A DNA stretch of 50,398 nucleotides from Pseudomonas fluorescens HK44 (GTDB taxonomy: Bacteria; Pseudomonadota; Gammaproteobacteria; Pseudomonadales; Pseudomonadaceae): assembly GCF_000217955.3 (NCBI RefSeq), contig NZ_AFOY02000020.1:2501-52898 (forward strand), in the 5' to 3' direction. Positions 39,689 to 48,629 of the stretch are shown piece after piece (within the stretch, counting starts at the first letter, position 1; every line of letters begins with the position of its first letter). The notes beneath the pieces are model-generated. The model searched no databases. It saw only the letters and a program-made list of their open reading frames with translations, and was not told the DNA's origin. Position numbers and translations under genes: made by a program.

Positions 39689-42523
39689 TTAAGCCCGATC
39701 GCGTTCCAGCAATGGCTTGAGGTAGAAACCGGTATACGACTGTTTCATCTCGGCGACTTCCTCCGGCGTACCTACGGCAATGATCTGTCCGCCCTTGGAA
39801 CCGCCTTCCGGCCCAAGGTCCACCAGCCAGTCAGCGGTCTTGATCACATCCAGGTTGTGCTCGATCACCACCACGGTGTTGCCGTGATCGCGCAGACGGT
39901 GGAGTACATCAAGCAGCTGCTGGATATCCGCGAAGTGCAGACCCGTGGTCGGCTCATCGAGGATATACAAGGTTTTGCCGGTATCGCGCTTGGACAGCTC
40001 GCGGGATAGTTTGACCCGCTGCGCTTCACCACCCGACAGGGTGGTCGCCGATTGCCCCAGCTTGATGTACGACAGGCCTACATCCATCAACGTTTGAAGC
40101 TTGCGCGCCAGCGCCGGAACCGCATCGAAAAACACCCGGGCTTCTTCGATGGTCATTTCCAGCGTTTCGTGGATGCTCTTGCCCTTGTACTTGATTTCCA
40201 GGGTCTCGCGGTTATAGCGCTTGCTCTTGCAGACGTCGCACGGAACATAGATGTCCGGCAGAAAGTGCATTTCCACCTTGATCAGACCGTCGCCCTGACA
40301 GGCCTCGCAGCGTCCGCCCTTCACGTTGAAGGAGAAACGCCCTGGACCATAGCCGCGTGAGCGCGATTCCGGCACGCCGGCAAACAATTCACGAATCGGT
40401 GTGAACAGCCCGGTGTAGGTCGCCGGGTTGGAGCGCGGCGTACGACCGATCGGGCTTTGGTCGATGTCGACGACTTTGTCCAGATGCTCAAGGCCCTTGA
40501 TGCTGTCGTGGGCTGCGGCTTCCAGGGTTGTCGCACCGTTCAGTGCGGTGGCGCTGAGCGGGAACAGGGTGTTATTGATCAGCGTCGACTTGCCCGAACC
40601 GGACACGCCGGTCACGCAGGTCAGCAAGCCAATCGGAATGTCCAGATCGACGTCGCGCAAGTTGTTCCCCCGGGCGCCCTTGAGCGACAACGAGAGCTTC
40701 TTGTTGCGTGGCGTGCGTTTGGCCGGGACTTCGATCTTCACGCGGCCGGACAGGTATTTACCGGTCAGTGAGTCAGGGTGCGCCATGACTTCGGCCGGGG
40801 TACCTTCGGCGACAATGTGACCGCCGTGCACGCCAGCACCCGGGCCGATGTCCACCACATAGTCGGCCAGACGAATCGCATCTTCGTCGTGCTCGACCAC
40901 GATCACCGTGTTGCCGATATCGCGCAGATGCTTGAGGGTCCCCAGCAGTCGATCGTTGTCGCGCTGGTGCAAGCCAATCGACGGTTCGTCGAGAATGTAC
41001 AGCACGCCCACCAGGCCGGCGCCGATCTGGCTGGCCAGACGAATGCGTTGTGCTTCACCGCCAGACAGGGTGTCGGCACTGCGGTCCAGCGACAGATAGT
41101 CGAGACCGACGTTGACCAGGAACTGCAAGCGTTCGCGGATTTCCTTGAGAATCTTGTCGGCAATTTCGCCGCGTCGACCGGTCAGTTTCAGCGTGCCGAA
41201 GTAATCGGACGCATCGCCAATCGGCAGGTTGGTCACCGCCGGCAGCGTCTTCTCGCCGACCCATACATGCCGTGCTTCACGGCGCAGGCGAGTGCCGCGG
41301 CAATCCGGGCAAGGCTGGGTGCTGAGGAACTTGGCCAGTTCTTCGCGCACCGACGCGGACTCGGTTTCGCGGTAACGACGGTCCAGGTTCGGCACGATGC
41401 CTTCAAACGGGTGCGAGCGTTTGACGATGTCGCCACGGTCGTTCAAATATTTGAAATCGACGTTCTGCGTGCCGCTGCCATGCAGGATGACCTTTTGCTG
41501 ATCGACCGGCAGCTGGTTGAACGGCACTTCCAGGCTGAAGCCATAATGCGAGGCCAGTGAGCCGAGCATCTGGAAGTAGTAGACGTTGCGCCTGTCCCAG
41601 CCGCGAATCGCCCCTTCAGCCAGGGTCAGCTCACCATTGACCAGGCGCTTGATGTCGAAGAACTGTTTAACTCCCAAGCCGTCGCAGGTCGGGCAGGCGC
41701 CGGCCGGGTTGTTGAAGGAGAACAGCTTGGGTTCCAGTTCGCTGATGGCGTGGCCGCAGATCGGGCAGGCGAAGCGTGCGGAGAAGATCATTTCTTCGCC
41801 CGGCTCGTCGTCCATCGGCGCGACCAGTGCAATCCCGTCTGCCAGCTTCAGCGCCGTCTCGAACGACTCGGCCAGCCGCTGTTGCAGGTCGGCGCGGACC
41901 TTGAAGCGGTCGACCACGACATCGATCGAGTGCTTCTTCTGTTTATCCAGCTTCGGCAATTCGTCCAGTTCGAAGAGCTTGCCGTTGACCCGAGCCCGGA
42001 CAAAGCCCTGGGCGCGCAGTTCTTCAAAGACCGAAAGGTGTTCACCCTTGCGCTCGCGGATCACCGGCGCCAGCAGCATCAACTTGCTGCCTTCGGGCTC
42101 GGCGAGGACCAGATCGACCATCTGACTGACGGTCTGCGCTTCCAGCGGAATGTCGTGATCCGGGCAGCGCGGAATACCCACGCGCGCGTAAAGCAGGCGC
42201 AGGTAGTCGTAGATTTCGGTGATGGTGCCGACTGTCGAACGCGGGTTGTGCGAGGTCGACTTCTGTTCGATGGAGATGGCCGGCGACAGACCTTCGATGG
42301 TGTCGACGTCAGGTTTTTCCATCATCGACAGGAACTGCCGGGCATAGGCCGACAGCGACTCGACATAGCGTCGCTGACCCTCGGCGTACAAGGTGTCGAA
42401 TGCCAGGGAAGACTTGCCGGACCCGGACAAACCGGTGATGACGATCAGTTTGTCCCGTGGCAGGGTCAGGTCGATGTTCTTCAGGTTGTGGGTTCGAGCC
42501 CCACGAATCAGGATCTTGTCCAA
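39689..42523 (-). CDS. uvrA: UvrA: excinuclease ABC subunit A (TTG start)
   Basis: Damage-recognition ATPase of nucleotide excision repair; passes lesions to UvrB. The start is TTG (complement of 42521-42523), giving 944 residues beginning MDKILIRGARTHNLKN, with GAGG 5 nt upstream. The longer reading to 42703 adds 60 unrelated residues. Two ABC ATPase modules: Walker A GLSGSGKSSL (31-40) and a second GVSGSGKSTL. Two zinc modules: CPICGH...CPTCDG and CEACQGDG...CDVCKSKR. Divergent from the MFS gene. I found no clear LexA box (CTG-N10-CAG) in the 193-bp divergent gap. Confidence 0.97.
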   Translation of the reverse strand: MDKILIRGARTHNLKNIDLTLPRDKLIVITGLSGSGKSSLAFDTLYAEGQRRYVESLSAYARQFLSMMEKPDVDTIEGLSPAISIEQKSTSHNPRSTVGTITEIYDYLRLLYARVGIPRCPDHDIPLEAQTVSQMVDLVLAEPEGSKLMLLAPVIRERKGEHLSVFEELRAQGFVRARVNGKLFELDELPKLDKQKKHSIDVVVDRFKVRADLQQRLAESFETALKLADGIALVAPMDDEPGEEMIFSARFACPICGHAISELEPKLFSFNNPAGACPTCDGLGVKQFFDIKRLVNGELTLAEGAIRGWDRRNVYYFQMLGSLASHYGFSLEVPFNQLPVDQQKVILHGSGTQNVDFKYLNDRGDIVKRSHPFEGIVPNLDRRYRETESASVREELAKFLSTQPCPDCRGTRLRREARHVWVGEKTLPAVTNLPIGDASDYFGTLKLTGRRGEIADKILKEIRERLQFLVNVGLDYLSLDRSADTLSGGEAQRIRLASQIGAGLVGVLYILDEPSIGLHQRDNDRLLGTLKHLRDIGNTVIVVEHDEDAIRLADYVVDIGPGAGVHGGHIVAEGTPAEVMAHPDSLTGKYLSGRVKIEVPAKRTPRNKKLSLSLKGARGNNLRDVDLDIPIGLLTCVTGVSGSGKSTLINNTLFPLSATALNGATTLEAAAHDSIKGLEHLDKVVDIDQSPIGRTPRSNPATYTGLFTPIRELFAGVPESRSRGYGPGRFSFNVKGGRCEACQGDGLIKVEMHFLPDIYVPCDVCKSKRYNRETLEIKYKGKSIHETLEMTIEEARVFFDAVPALARKLQTLMDVGLSYIKLGQSATTLSGGEAQRVKLSRELSKRDTGKTLYILDEPTTGLHFADIQQLLDVLHRLRDHGNTVVVIEHNLDVIKTADWLVDLGPEGGSKGGQIIAVGTPEEVAEMKQSYTGFYLKPLLERDRA

Positions 42524-42716
42524 GGTGGCCTCGCTTGGCGGGCGTCGAAAACGTAGGAGTATACGGGCAAATACTGGATGGATGCACACTATCAAGTGAC
42601 GCTTGCTGAACGGCGCCTGACAACGGCGCGAGGCAGGCTCGCGACAAAGCGTCGCCCTATACCCCGTCAACCGATGGGACTGGTAGAATCGCCGCCGGTT
42701 CACATGAGGTTATTCC

Positions 42717-44114
42717 ATGCACGATCCCCACAGCGAACGCATGAGTGGTGGCGAGACCCGCGCAGCAAGCGGTCTGGCCCTGGTGTTCGCCTTCCGTATG
42801 CTTGGCATGTTTATGGTGTTGCCGGTGTTGGCGACCTATGGAATGGATCTCGCAGGAGCGACCCCGGCCCTCATCGGTCTGGCGATTGGCGCTTACGGCC
42901 TGACTCAGGCGATTTTTCAGATTCCGTTCGGGATCATTTCCGACCGTATAGGTCGCCGCCCGGTGATTTACCTGGGGCTGATCGTCTTCGCCCTCGGTAG
43001 CATTTTGGCCGCCAATGCCGATTCGATCTGGGGCGTGATCGCCGGACGAATCCTGCAAGGCGCCGGGGCGATTTCCGCGGCGGTCATGGCCTTGCTGTCG
43101 GACCTGACCCGCGAACAACACCGCACCAAAGCCATGGCCATGATCGGCATGACCATCGGGCTGTCGTTCGCCGTGGCCATGGTGGTCGGGCCATTGCTGA
43201 CCCGTGCCTTTGGGCTGTCCGGCTTGTTCCTGGCGACGGGTGGCATGGCGTTGTTTGGCATCGTGATCGTGATGTTCATGGTGCCGCGTGCCACCAGTCC
43301 GTTGCATCACCGCGAATCCGGCGTTGCCCGTCAGGCGCTGATCCCGACGCTCAAGCATCCGGACCTGCTGCGCCTGGACCTGGGTATTTTTGTGTTGCAC
43401 GCGATGTTGATGTCGAGCTTCGTCGCGTTGCCGCTGGCGCTGGTCGAGAAAGCCGGGCTGCCCAAGGAGCAGCACTGGTGGGTGTACCTGACCGCGCTGC
43501 TGATTTCGTTCTTCGCCATGATCCCGTTCATTATCTACGGCGAGAAGAAACGCAAAATGAAACGAGTTTTACTCGGTGCGGTCAGTACGCTGATGCTCAC
43601 TGAGCTATTCTTCTGGCAGTTCGGCGACAGCTTGCGGGCTCTGGTGATTGGTACGGTGGTGTTCTTCACCGCGTTCAATCTGCTCGAAGCCTCGTTGCCG
43701 TCGCTGATCAGCAAGGTTTCACCGGCAGGCGGTAAAGGCACGGCGATGGGGGTTTATTCCACCAGTCAGTTCCTCGGTTCGGCACTGGGCGGGATCATGG
43801 GGGGCTGGTTGTTCCAGCACGGCGGTCTGTCGGTTGTGTTCCTTGGATGCGCAGGACTGGCTGCCCTCTGGTTGGCCTTTGCTGTTACCATGCGTGAACC
43901 TCCCTATGTGACGAGCCTGCGCTTGCCGTTATCGCCTGAAGCGATCCGCGAAGCTGGTCTGGTCGAGCGCCTGCTGGCCGTCGTTGGGGTAACAGATGCA
44001 GTGGTGGTTGCTGATGAAGCGGCCATTTACATCAAATTGGACACCGAACTATTGGATCGCACGACCCTCGAGAGCCTGGTCAACAACCCGGCCCCGACCG
44101 CGTGCGAAGCCTAG
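42717..44114 (+). CDS. MFS transporter with C-terminal soluble domain (YajR-like)
   Basis: Inner-membrane major facilitator, 465 residues. About 12 hydrophobic segments run from residue 18 to about 400, with the MFS loop signature DRIGRRPV (about 82-89, between TM2 and TM3). After the last span comes a roughly 60-residue soluble tail (about 405-460, VTSLRLPLSPEAIREAG...YIKLDTELLD) with a ferredoxin-like alternation, as in the YAM domain of E. coli YajR. The substrate is unknown; drug or metabolite efflux is the usual guess. GAGG before ATG 42717 is the RBS. ssb starts 9 bp after its stop, so the two are probably co-transcribed. Confidence 0.9.
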   Translation: MHDPHSERMSGGETRAASGLALVFAFRMLGMFMVLPVLATYGMDLAGATPALIGLAIGAYGLTQAIFQIPFGIISDRIGRRPVIYLGLIVFALGSILAANADSIWGVIAGRILQGAGAISAAVMALLSDLTREQHRTKAMAMIGMTIGLSFAVAMVVGPLLTRAFGLSGLFLATGGMALFGIVIVMFMVPRATSPLHHRESGVARQALIPTLKHPDLLRLDLGIFVLHAMLMSSFVALPLALVEKAGLPKEQHWWVYLTALLISFFAMIPFIIYGEKKRKMKRVLLGAVSTLMLTELFFWQFGDSLRALVIGTVVFFTAFNLLEASLPSLISKVSPAGGKGTAMGVYSTSQFLGSALGGIMGGWLFQHGGLSVVFLGCAGLAALWLAFAVTMREPPYVTSLRLPLSPEAIREAGLVERLLAVVGVTDAVVVADEAAIYIKLDTELLDRTTLESLVNNPAPTACEA

Positions 44115-44123
44115 GAGAACGTT

Positions 44124-44648
44124 ATGGCCCGTGGGGTTAACAAAGTCATATTGGTCGGCACTTGCGGCCAGGATCCCGAAGTTCGCTACTTGCCTAACGG
44201 TAACGCCGTGACCAACCTGAGTCTGGCGACCAGCGAACAATGGACCGACAAGCAAACCGGCCAGAAAGTCGAAAAGACCGAATGGCACCGTGTATCGATG
44301 TTCGGCAAGGTTGCGGAAATCGCCGGCGAATACCTGCGTAAAGGTTCGCAGGTCTACATCGAAGGCAAGCTGCAAACCCGCGAGTGGGAAAAAGACGGTA
44401 TCAAGCGTTACACCACTGAAATCGTGGTCGACATGCAAGGCACCATGCAACTGCTGGGCGGCCGTCCACAGGGCGACCAACAGGGCCAGGGCGGAGGCGG
44501 TAACAACTACCAGCAATCGGCTCCGCGTCAGCAAGCGCCGCGTCCGCAGCAGTCGGCTCCGCAACAGCGTTCGGCTCCGGCACCACAGCAGGCCGCACCG
44601 CAGCCAGCTCCGGATTTCGACAGCTTTGATGACGATATTCCGTTCTAA
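44124..44648 (+). CDS. ssb: SSB: single-stranded DNA-binding protein
   Basis: Coats single-stranded DNA in replication and repair and recruits partners by its C-terminal tip. 174 residues: OB fold about 1-112 with Trp40, Trp54 and Trp88 as likely stacking residues. A Gln/Pro/Gly-rich disordered linker covers about 115-163 (many QQ, AP and RPQ repeats). The acidic tip is DDDIPF (169-174). Linked to uvrA as in many gammaproteobacteria, but with an MFS gene between. Confidence 0.98.
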   Translation: MARGVNKVILVGTCGQDPEVRYLPNGNAVTNLSLATSEQWTDKQTGQKVEKTEWHRVSMFGKVAEIAGEYLRKGSQVYIEGKLQTREWEKDGIKRYTTEIVVDMQGTMQLLGGRPQGDQQGQGGGGNNYQQSAPRQQAPRPQQSAPQQRSAPAPQQAAPQPAPDFDSFDDDIPF

Positions 44649-44672
44649 TCATCAGATCCGCCGGATATAGAC

Positions 44673-44705
44673 AAAAGGCCCGTAGCAAACACTACGGGCC
44701 TTTTT
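44673..44705. terminator. Bidirectional terminator, ssb and yjfC
   Basis: A perfect 13-bp stem (44673-44685 with 44692-44704), CAAACA loop, A-run left and T-run right. It lies between convergent ssb (+) and yjfC (-). Confidence 0.93.
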
Positions 44706-44735
44706 CTTTGGGCGCTTTCCGGAGGTGGAAGTCGT

Positions 44736-45893
44736 TCAATCAAGTATCAGGTGCGGCAAAAACCGGCTTGAGTCTTTGGTGATCAAGCTGTTGTCCTCGC
44801 GCACCCCAATGCCGGCGGCCTGATCGCCGATCACCCAGGAGCCGATCAACGTGTAGCTGTCGCCGAACTTCGGTAGCGGGGCGAACTCCTGAAGGATGAA
44901 CGGCGCATCGGTGTACGGCCCGTCTTCCTTCACGACCAGGCCATCCGGGGTGTGCAGTTCGATGTTGGCGCCTTCGCGGGAGAAGAACGGCTTGCGCACC
45001 CAGCCTTTCGGCACCGCTTTTCCGGGCTCGGGGTCCAGGTGTGTGGCGAGCAGGTTCGGATGCCCTTTGTTGAACTCCCACAACAGGGGCAGGATGCCTT
45101 TGTTCGAGATGATCGATTTCCAGGCGGGCTCGAAAAACTGCGTGTCACACTGGGCGATGGCCTCACCAAACGGCTCGTGGAAAATGAATTCCCAGGCGTG
45201 CAGTTTGAACAGGTGAGGGATCCAGCGTTCTTCGAGATCGACGAATCGTCCTTCGCTGTTGAGGCCGATGTCTTCGATATCGATGTGGCGTGACTCGATC
45301 CCGACTTTTTCGGCGATCAGCCGCAAGTAGTCGGTGGTGCCCTTGTCTTCGACCGATTGTTTCATCGAGGCGAAGTAGAAAGGCTGTTTGATCTGCAGCT
45401 GCGCAAAGGCCTGATGCAGCTTGGTGTCGATGCTGTTGAACTGATCGGCATGGCTGGGCAGCAAGCCGCGCTCGATGCATTGTTCCAACCAGCCCCATTG
45501 AAACGCCGAGGCCTCGTACAAACTGGTGGGCGTGTCGTAGTTGAGTTCCAGCAATTTGGCGGGGCCGGTGCCGTTGTAGGAGAAGTCCAGGCGACCGTAA
45601 AGGTGCGGATGGCCTTCGCGCCATGAAGTGCGAATCATGTCGAAGAAGGGCGTCGGAATGCTCAGGCGCTCCAGCAGTTCTTCGCTCTGCACCACCCGGT
45701 CGACCAGGTCCATGCACATCTCATGGATCTCGGTAGTCGGGTCTTCGAGATCGTTCTCGATCTGCTTGAGCGTGAATTGGTAATACGCGCTTTCGTCCCA
45801 GTAGGGTTCGTCATCGATGGTGTGAAACATGAAGCCGAGGTTTTCGGCGGTCTGCTTCCAGTCGTGACGTTCCTGGCAGAGGATTTTCTTCAT
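44736..45893 (-). CDS. yjfC: ATP-grasp ligase of the glutathionylspermidine synthetase family (YjfC/YgiC)
   Basis: Stand-alone amide ligase, 385 residues. It matches the C-terminal synthetase half of E. coli Gsp synthetase/amidase but has no N-terminal amidase domain. Catalytic elements are kept: GRLDF (100-104, Arg101 and Asp103) and LLELNYDTPT (114-123, Glu116 and Asn118 as metal ligands, compare GspS Arg316, Asp318, Glu330, Asn332), plus a KPFFSREGANIEL nucleotide-binding stretch. The substrates of YjfC/YgiC proteins are not established; a polyamine or peptide amine is a reasonable guess. Last gene of the operon, 12 bp after yjfM. Confidence 0.9.
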   Translation of the reverse strand: MKKILCQERHDWKQTAENLGFMFHTIDDEPYWDESAYYQFTLKQIENDLEDPTTEIHEMCMDLVDRVVQSEELLERLSIPTPFFDMIRTSWREGHPHLYGRLDFSYNGTGPAKLLELNYDTPTSLYEASAFQWGWLEQCIERGLLPSHADQFNSIDTKLHQAFAQLQIKQPFYFASMKQSVEDKGTTDYLRLIAEKVGIESRHIDIEDIGLNSEGRFVDLEERWIPHLFKLHAWEFIFHEPFGEAIAQCDTQFFEPAWKSIISNKGILPLLWEFNKGHPNLLATHLDPEPGKAVPKGWVRKPFFSREGANIELHTPDGLVVKEDGPYTDAPFILQEFAPLPKFGDSYTLIGSWVIGDQAAGIGVREDNSLITKDSSRFLPHLILD

Positions 45894-45905
45894 GGCGCTC
45901 GCTCC

Positions 45906-46634
45906 TTAACTGCTCGATCGACCGGAACTGCTCGAGCCACCCCAGCCGCTGCGGGCGCTGGCCTGGCTGCCAAAGCCGCCCCGGGAAGTGGACGATTCCA
46001 CCGAGATTGGCTTGGAGCTGCTCGACTTGAACGTGGAGCTGCTGTAGCCACTACCGTATTTCGCCTGGTCCGATTTGGTGAAGCTCGAGCCCGTGGCGAT
46101 GCGCTGGCTGAGCGTCGACGATGAGTAATCGCCACGTGAGTCGCGGTAGCGGTAAACCGGTTCGGAGTTGTAGCTGCCCCGGTTGCTGTTCAGCATGTTG
46201 CTGATCAGCATGCCGGCCAGAAGACCGTTTACCATTCCGCCTGAACCGCCCGAGCTCACTTCGGAGGCGGGCAATTGTGCTCTGGCGGCATCCAGCTGGG
46301 TCTGCGTGACCTGGCCATTGGCTGCCAGCTCGAAGCCGCCAAGCTTTGGAATGAATTTGCCGGTGGAGTCCTGCTGGCACCAGTCGGCGACAAAGTCGGC
46401 ATCGCAATCGGCCTGGCTGTCGTACAGCGGTGCAATGCGACGGTGTTCGGTGAGGGCGGTCATGTAGGCATTGGAGCAGACACTCACCGGAAGCTTTTGA
46501 TCCACGCACTGCTGCACGGATTGAAAGTTGAACTTCTGATTCACTGTGTAGGTTTTTTCTGTCGGCCCGCAACCTGATATTGCGACGGCAACCGATGCCG
46601 CCAGGGACAGTTGAACGTACTTGCTTCGTTTCAT
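45906..46634 (-). CDS. yjfM: DUF1190 lipoprotein (YjfM/YgiB family)
   Basis: Predicted outer- or inner-membrane lipoprotein of 242 residues. The signal peptide MKRSKYVQLSLAASVAVA is followed by lipobox ISGC with Cys22. The second of two adjacent ATGs (46634) is preferred because GGAGG lies 5 nt upstream of it but only 2 nt from the first. The middle (about 30-110) has paired cysteines (QQCVDQ, SVCSN, ADCDADF, DWCQQ) typical of DUF1190. The C-terminal half is Ser/Gly/Tyr-rich low complexity. Paired with an ATP-grasp ligase here as in E. coli ygiB-ygiC and yjfM-yjfC. Function unknown. Confidence 0.88.
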   Translation of the reverse strand: MKRSKYVQLSLAASVAVAISGCGPTEKTYTVNQKFNFQSVQQCVDQKLPVSVCSNAYMTALTEHRRIAPLYDSQADCDADFVADWCQQDSTGKFIPKLGGFELAANGQVTQTQLDAARAQLPASEVSSGGSGGMVNGLLAGMLISNMLNSNRGSYNSEPVYRYRDSRGDYSSSTLSQRIATGSSFTKSDQAKYGSGYSSSTFKSSSSKPISVESSTSRGGFGSQASARSGWGGSSSSGRSSS

Positions 46635-46653
46635 CATTGCCTCCGTGGCGCGA

Positions 46654-47082
46654 TCAGTTCTGCGAAGGGGTCATGCACGCAGCATTGAGCAGGCCAACGC
46701 TGATGGCGACGGCTGCGACGTAGATGGCGGCAGCGATTTCGCCATTACGGATGCGTTCGGAGGTGCCTTTGAGCACCAGGCTGGTCATCAGGAACGCCAG
46801 CAGTTGCACCACTGCGGCAATCAGTGCCCATACCGCGAAGTCCAGCAGGCTGACCGAGTAGGCAATCACATTGCTCGCCGGGATCGCAAAACCGATGATG
46901 GCGCCGGACAAGGCGATGGCGGCCGCGGTGTTGCCGGAGCGAATCAGTTCGAACTCTTTGTGCGGCGTGATGCGGGTGTAGACGAACTGGAAAATCGCGA
47001 ACAGCACGGCGGCACCGATGATGTACGAAACAAATCCCAGGACGGCGGCTTTGTTCAGCGAGACGGAGAGTGCTTCTAGCAT
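46654..47082 (-). CDS. yjfL: DUF350 four-span membrane protein (YjfL)
   Basis: 142 residues with four predicted membrane segments (about 14-35, 52-72, 82-104 and 117-136). DUF350 proteins consist of two repeats of a two-helix unit; the polar G-containing turns (SGNTAAAIALSGAIIG, NGEIAAAIYVAAVAIS) show that repeat. RBS AAGGAA is 6 nt before the start, 12 bp after yjfK. Molecular function unknown; consistently linked to PspA-like and ATP-grasp genes. Confidence 0.88.
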   Translation of the reverse strand: MLEALSVSLNKAAVLGFVSYIIGAAVLFAIFQFVYTRITPHKEFELIRSGNTAAAIALSGAIIGFAIPASNVIAYSVSLLDFAVWALIAAVVQLLAFLMTSLVLKGTSERIRNGEIAAAIYVAAVAISVGLLNAACMTPSQN

Positions 47083-47094
47083 GGGCTGTTCCTT

Positions 47095-47745
47095 TTAAAT
47101 TGTGGTGAGGTCGGTGGTGTACAGCGAGATACCCAGTGAGGTGCTCAAGCTGATGCTGCCTTCGGCGTCTTCCTCCACCGAGAACAGCAGGAATTCGCGG
47201 CGGTCGGTCAGGCCGGTCTCGCGGGCGTAGAGCATCGAACGATGTTCCACGGCGTAGGACTGATCCGGATTGCTGACCTGCTCGGTAAAGGCCACCAGCT
47301 CGGTCTGCCCGGCCTCGGTGCCCCATTCGCGGGTGTATTCGACGCCGTCAAGGGTGTACGTCGGCAGACCGATCAGGCTGTTCGGCCCTGCGAGCCTGCG
47401 CAGCTCGGATTCACTGTTGAGGGTGACGTAGCTTTGGTAATTGAACAGGATCACCGACTCGACCTGGCCGGCGACGGCACCGGTGGTGTGGACCTGCAGC
47501 CAGAAGTCTTCGTCGTCCATGTAGTAGCGCGAAAGCCAGGTCGACTGGCCGAGGTCGACAGTGCCGACGCTCCAGATCTGCTGGGTGCCGTGAATGACCA
47601 CGCTGGTTTTTTCGTCGAGCAACAGCTTGAGGGTGGTGTCGAACACCAGCGCTTTGCCCTGGCCGAGCCCGAGGGGGCCGGCAACCGGTGCACTGTCCTT
47701 GGGTGTCGGGGCCTCAAGGCCCATCAACTGTTTAAACCATCCCAT
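47095..47745 (-). CDS. yjfK: DUF2491 protein (YjfK)
   Basis: 216 residues, soluble, no signal peptide; beta-rich with many aromatic residues (WLSRYYMDDEDFWLQVH, LPTYTLDGVEYTREWG). This matches the YjfK family of unknown function. The start (MGWFKQLMGLE) is set by AAGGAA 7 nt upstream and overlaps the end of the 78-residue ORF by 14 bp, implying translational coupling. Confidence 0.88.
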   Translation of the reverse strand: MGWFKQLMGLEAPTPKDSAPVAGPLGLGQGKALVFDTTLKLLLDEKTSVVIHGTQQIWSVGTVDLGQSTWLSRYYMDDEDFWLQVHTTGAVAGQVESVILFNYQSYVTLNSESELRRLAGPNSLIGLPTYTLDGVEYTREWGTEAGQTELVAFTEQVSNPDQSYAVEHRSMLYARETGLTDRREFLLFSVEEDAEGSISLSTSLGISLYTTDLTTI

Positions 47746-47968
47746 GGGTGATTTCCTTCAGGCGGGTGGAAGGGATATAGACGTGTTCGCCACCCGGGAC
47801 GCGGGTGGCGCCGGGCGGGTTGATCGAAGGCTGTTGGCCGATGAGGCGCGCCAGCTCGCCCAGGCAGGCGGTGGCAATGTGTGAGGCCAAGGCGATGGCA
47901 AGGCCGGCCCATCCAGACTTGTGGAAGAAGGACGCTGCGTACACACGTAACAAGAGGAAAATCGACAT
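47732..47968 (-). CDS. Small membrane ORF, 78 residues, unrecognised
   Basis: Begins MSIFLLLRVYAASFFHKSGW at 47968 with a purine-rich AGGGA nearby. One strong hydrophobic helix (about 19-42) is followed by a polar tail with a PPGATRVPGGEHVYIP segment. It overlaps yjfK by 14 bp, as a real operon gene would. I recognise no family with confidence. In some other genomes I believe a two-span ion channel sits next to yjfK, and the N-terminus here vaguely resembles such a first helix without the pore. It could therefore be a remnant. This is a guess. Confidence 0.5.
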   Translation of the reverse strand: MSIFLLLRVYAASFFHKSGWAGLAIALASHIATACLGELARLIGQQPSINPPGATRVPGGEHVYIPSTRLKEITHGMV

Positions 47969-48041
47969 TCGTCCCTGGCTCCCTGGGGTGACGCGTCCTT
48001 GACGAATAAACCCGCCGTGGACGTTTTTCGTGCCCGCGTGT

Positions 48042-48605
48042 TTACCGGGCTGCATTAGACCTGCTGCGCGGCCCGGAGAGAAGTAGCCGGGCTGCAATAA
48101 ATCCAGCGAATGCGCCGCCAATATGCCCTTCAAATGAGCTGCCCTGGCGCGGAATAAAGCCGAAAATCAGGCTTGCGTAGAGGAGGGCGACAATGCCGGC
48201 AATCAGTACGTTGCTCCAGCTGCGGTGGAACCAGGCACGTGCCAGAAGGTACGCCCAGAGGCCAAAGACCCAGGCGCTGGCGCCCACATGAATGCCGTTG
48301 AAACCGAACAGCCAGACCAGCGAGCCACCGAGCAGAATGATGATTGCGCTGACGGCCGCAAAGCGTTTGAGGCCCTCGGCGATCACCAGGGTTCCCAGCA
48401 CCAGGAATGGCACCAGGTTGGCGATCAAGTGGGCAAAGGATGCGTGCAGAAACGGTGAGGTCACAATGCCGACGAGGCCGTGGGCGGTTCGGGGGACCAG
48501 GCCGAACATCGTCAGGCCGTAGCCTGTCAGCACGTTCAGCAGGTGGATCGCGACCATCAGCATGGCCAGGCCTGCGATGATCTTGAAGCCGGTTACCCTG
48601 TCCAT
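48042..48605 (-). CDS. Rhomboid-family intramembrane serine protease
   Basis: 187 residues with six hydrophobic segments. Catalytic pieces are present: GASA with Ser110, and GHIGG with His161 in the last span. The oxyanion-type HASFAHLIAN motif is at 54-63 (His54, His59, Asn63). It should therefore be an active protease that cuts transmembrane helices. GAGGA lies 6 nt before the start. It sits inside the yjf operon, on the same strand, downstream of a composite repeat. Rhomboid is not part of the E. coli yjf cluster. Its substrate might be the neighbouring DUF350, DUF1190 or PspA partner, which is inference. Confidence 0.9.
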   Translation of the reverse strand: MDRVTGFKIIAGLAMLMVAIHLLNVLTGYGLTMFGLVPRTAHGLVGIVTSPFLHASFAHLIANLVPFLVLGTLVIAEGLKRFAAVSAIIILLGGSLVWLFGFNGIHVGASAWVFGLWAYLLARAWFHRSWSNVLIAGIVALLYASLIFGFIPRQGSSFEGHIGGAFAGFIAARLLLSGPRSRSNAAR

Positions 48606-48629
48606 CCTTGTCCTCGAATCAACAAAAAG

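Noticed and set aside
42624..42644. Single REP unit in the uvrA-MFS gap
   Set aside because: Only a short GCGAG/CTCGC hairpin is present; the GTAGGAGC arm typical of local REPs is missing.
42524..42716. LexA box in the uvrA-MFS divergent region
   Set aside because: No CTG-N10-CAG palindrome was found; the nearest CTGGATGGATG stretch lacks the second half.
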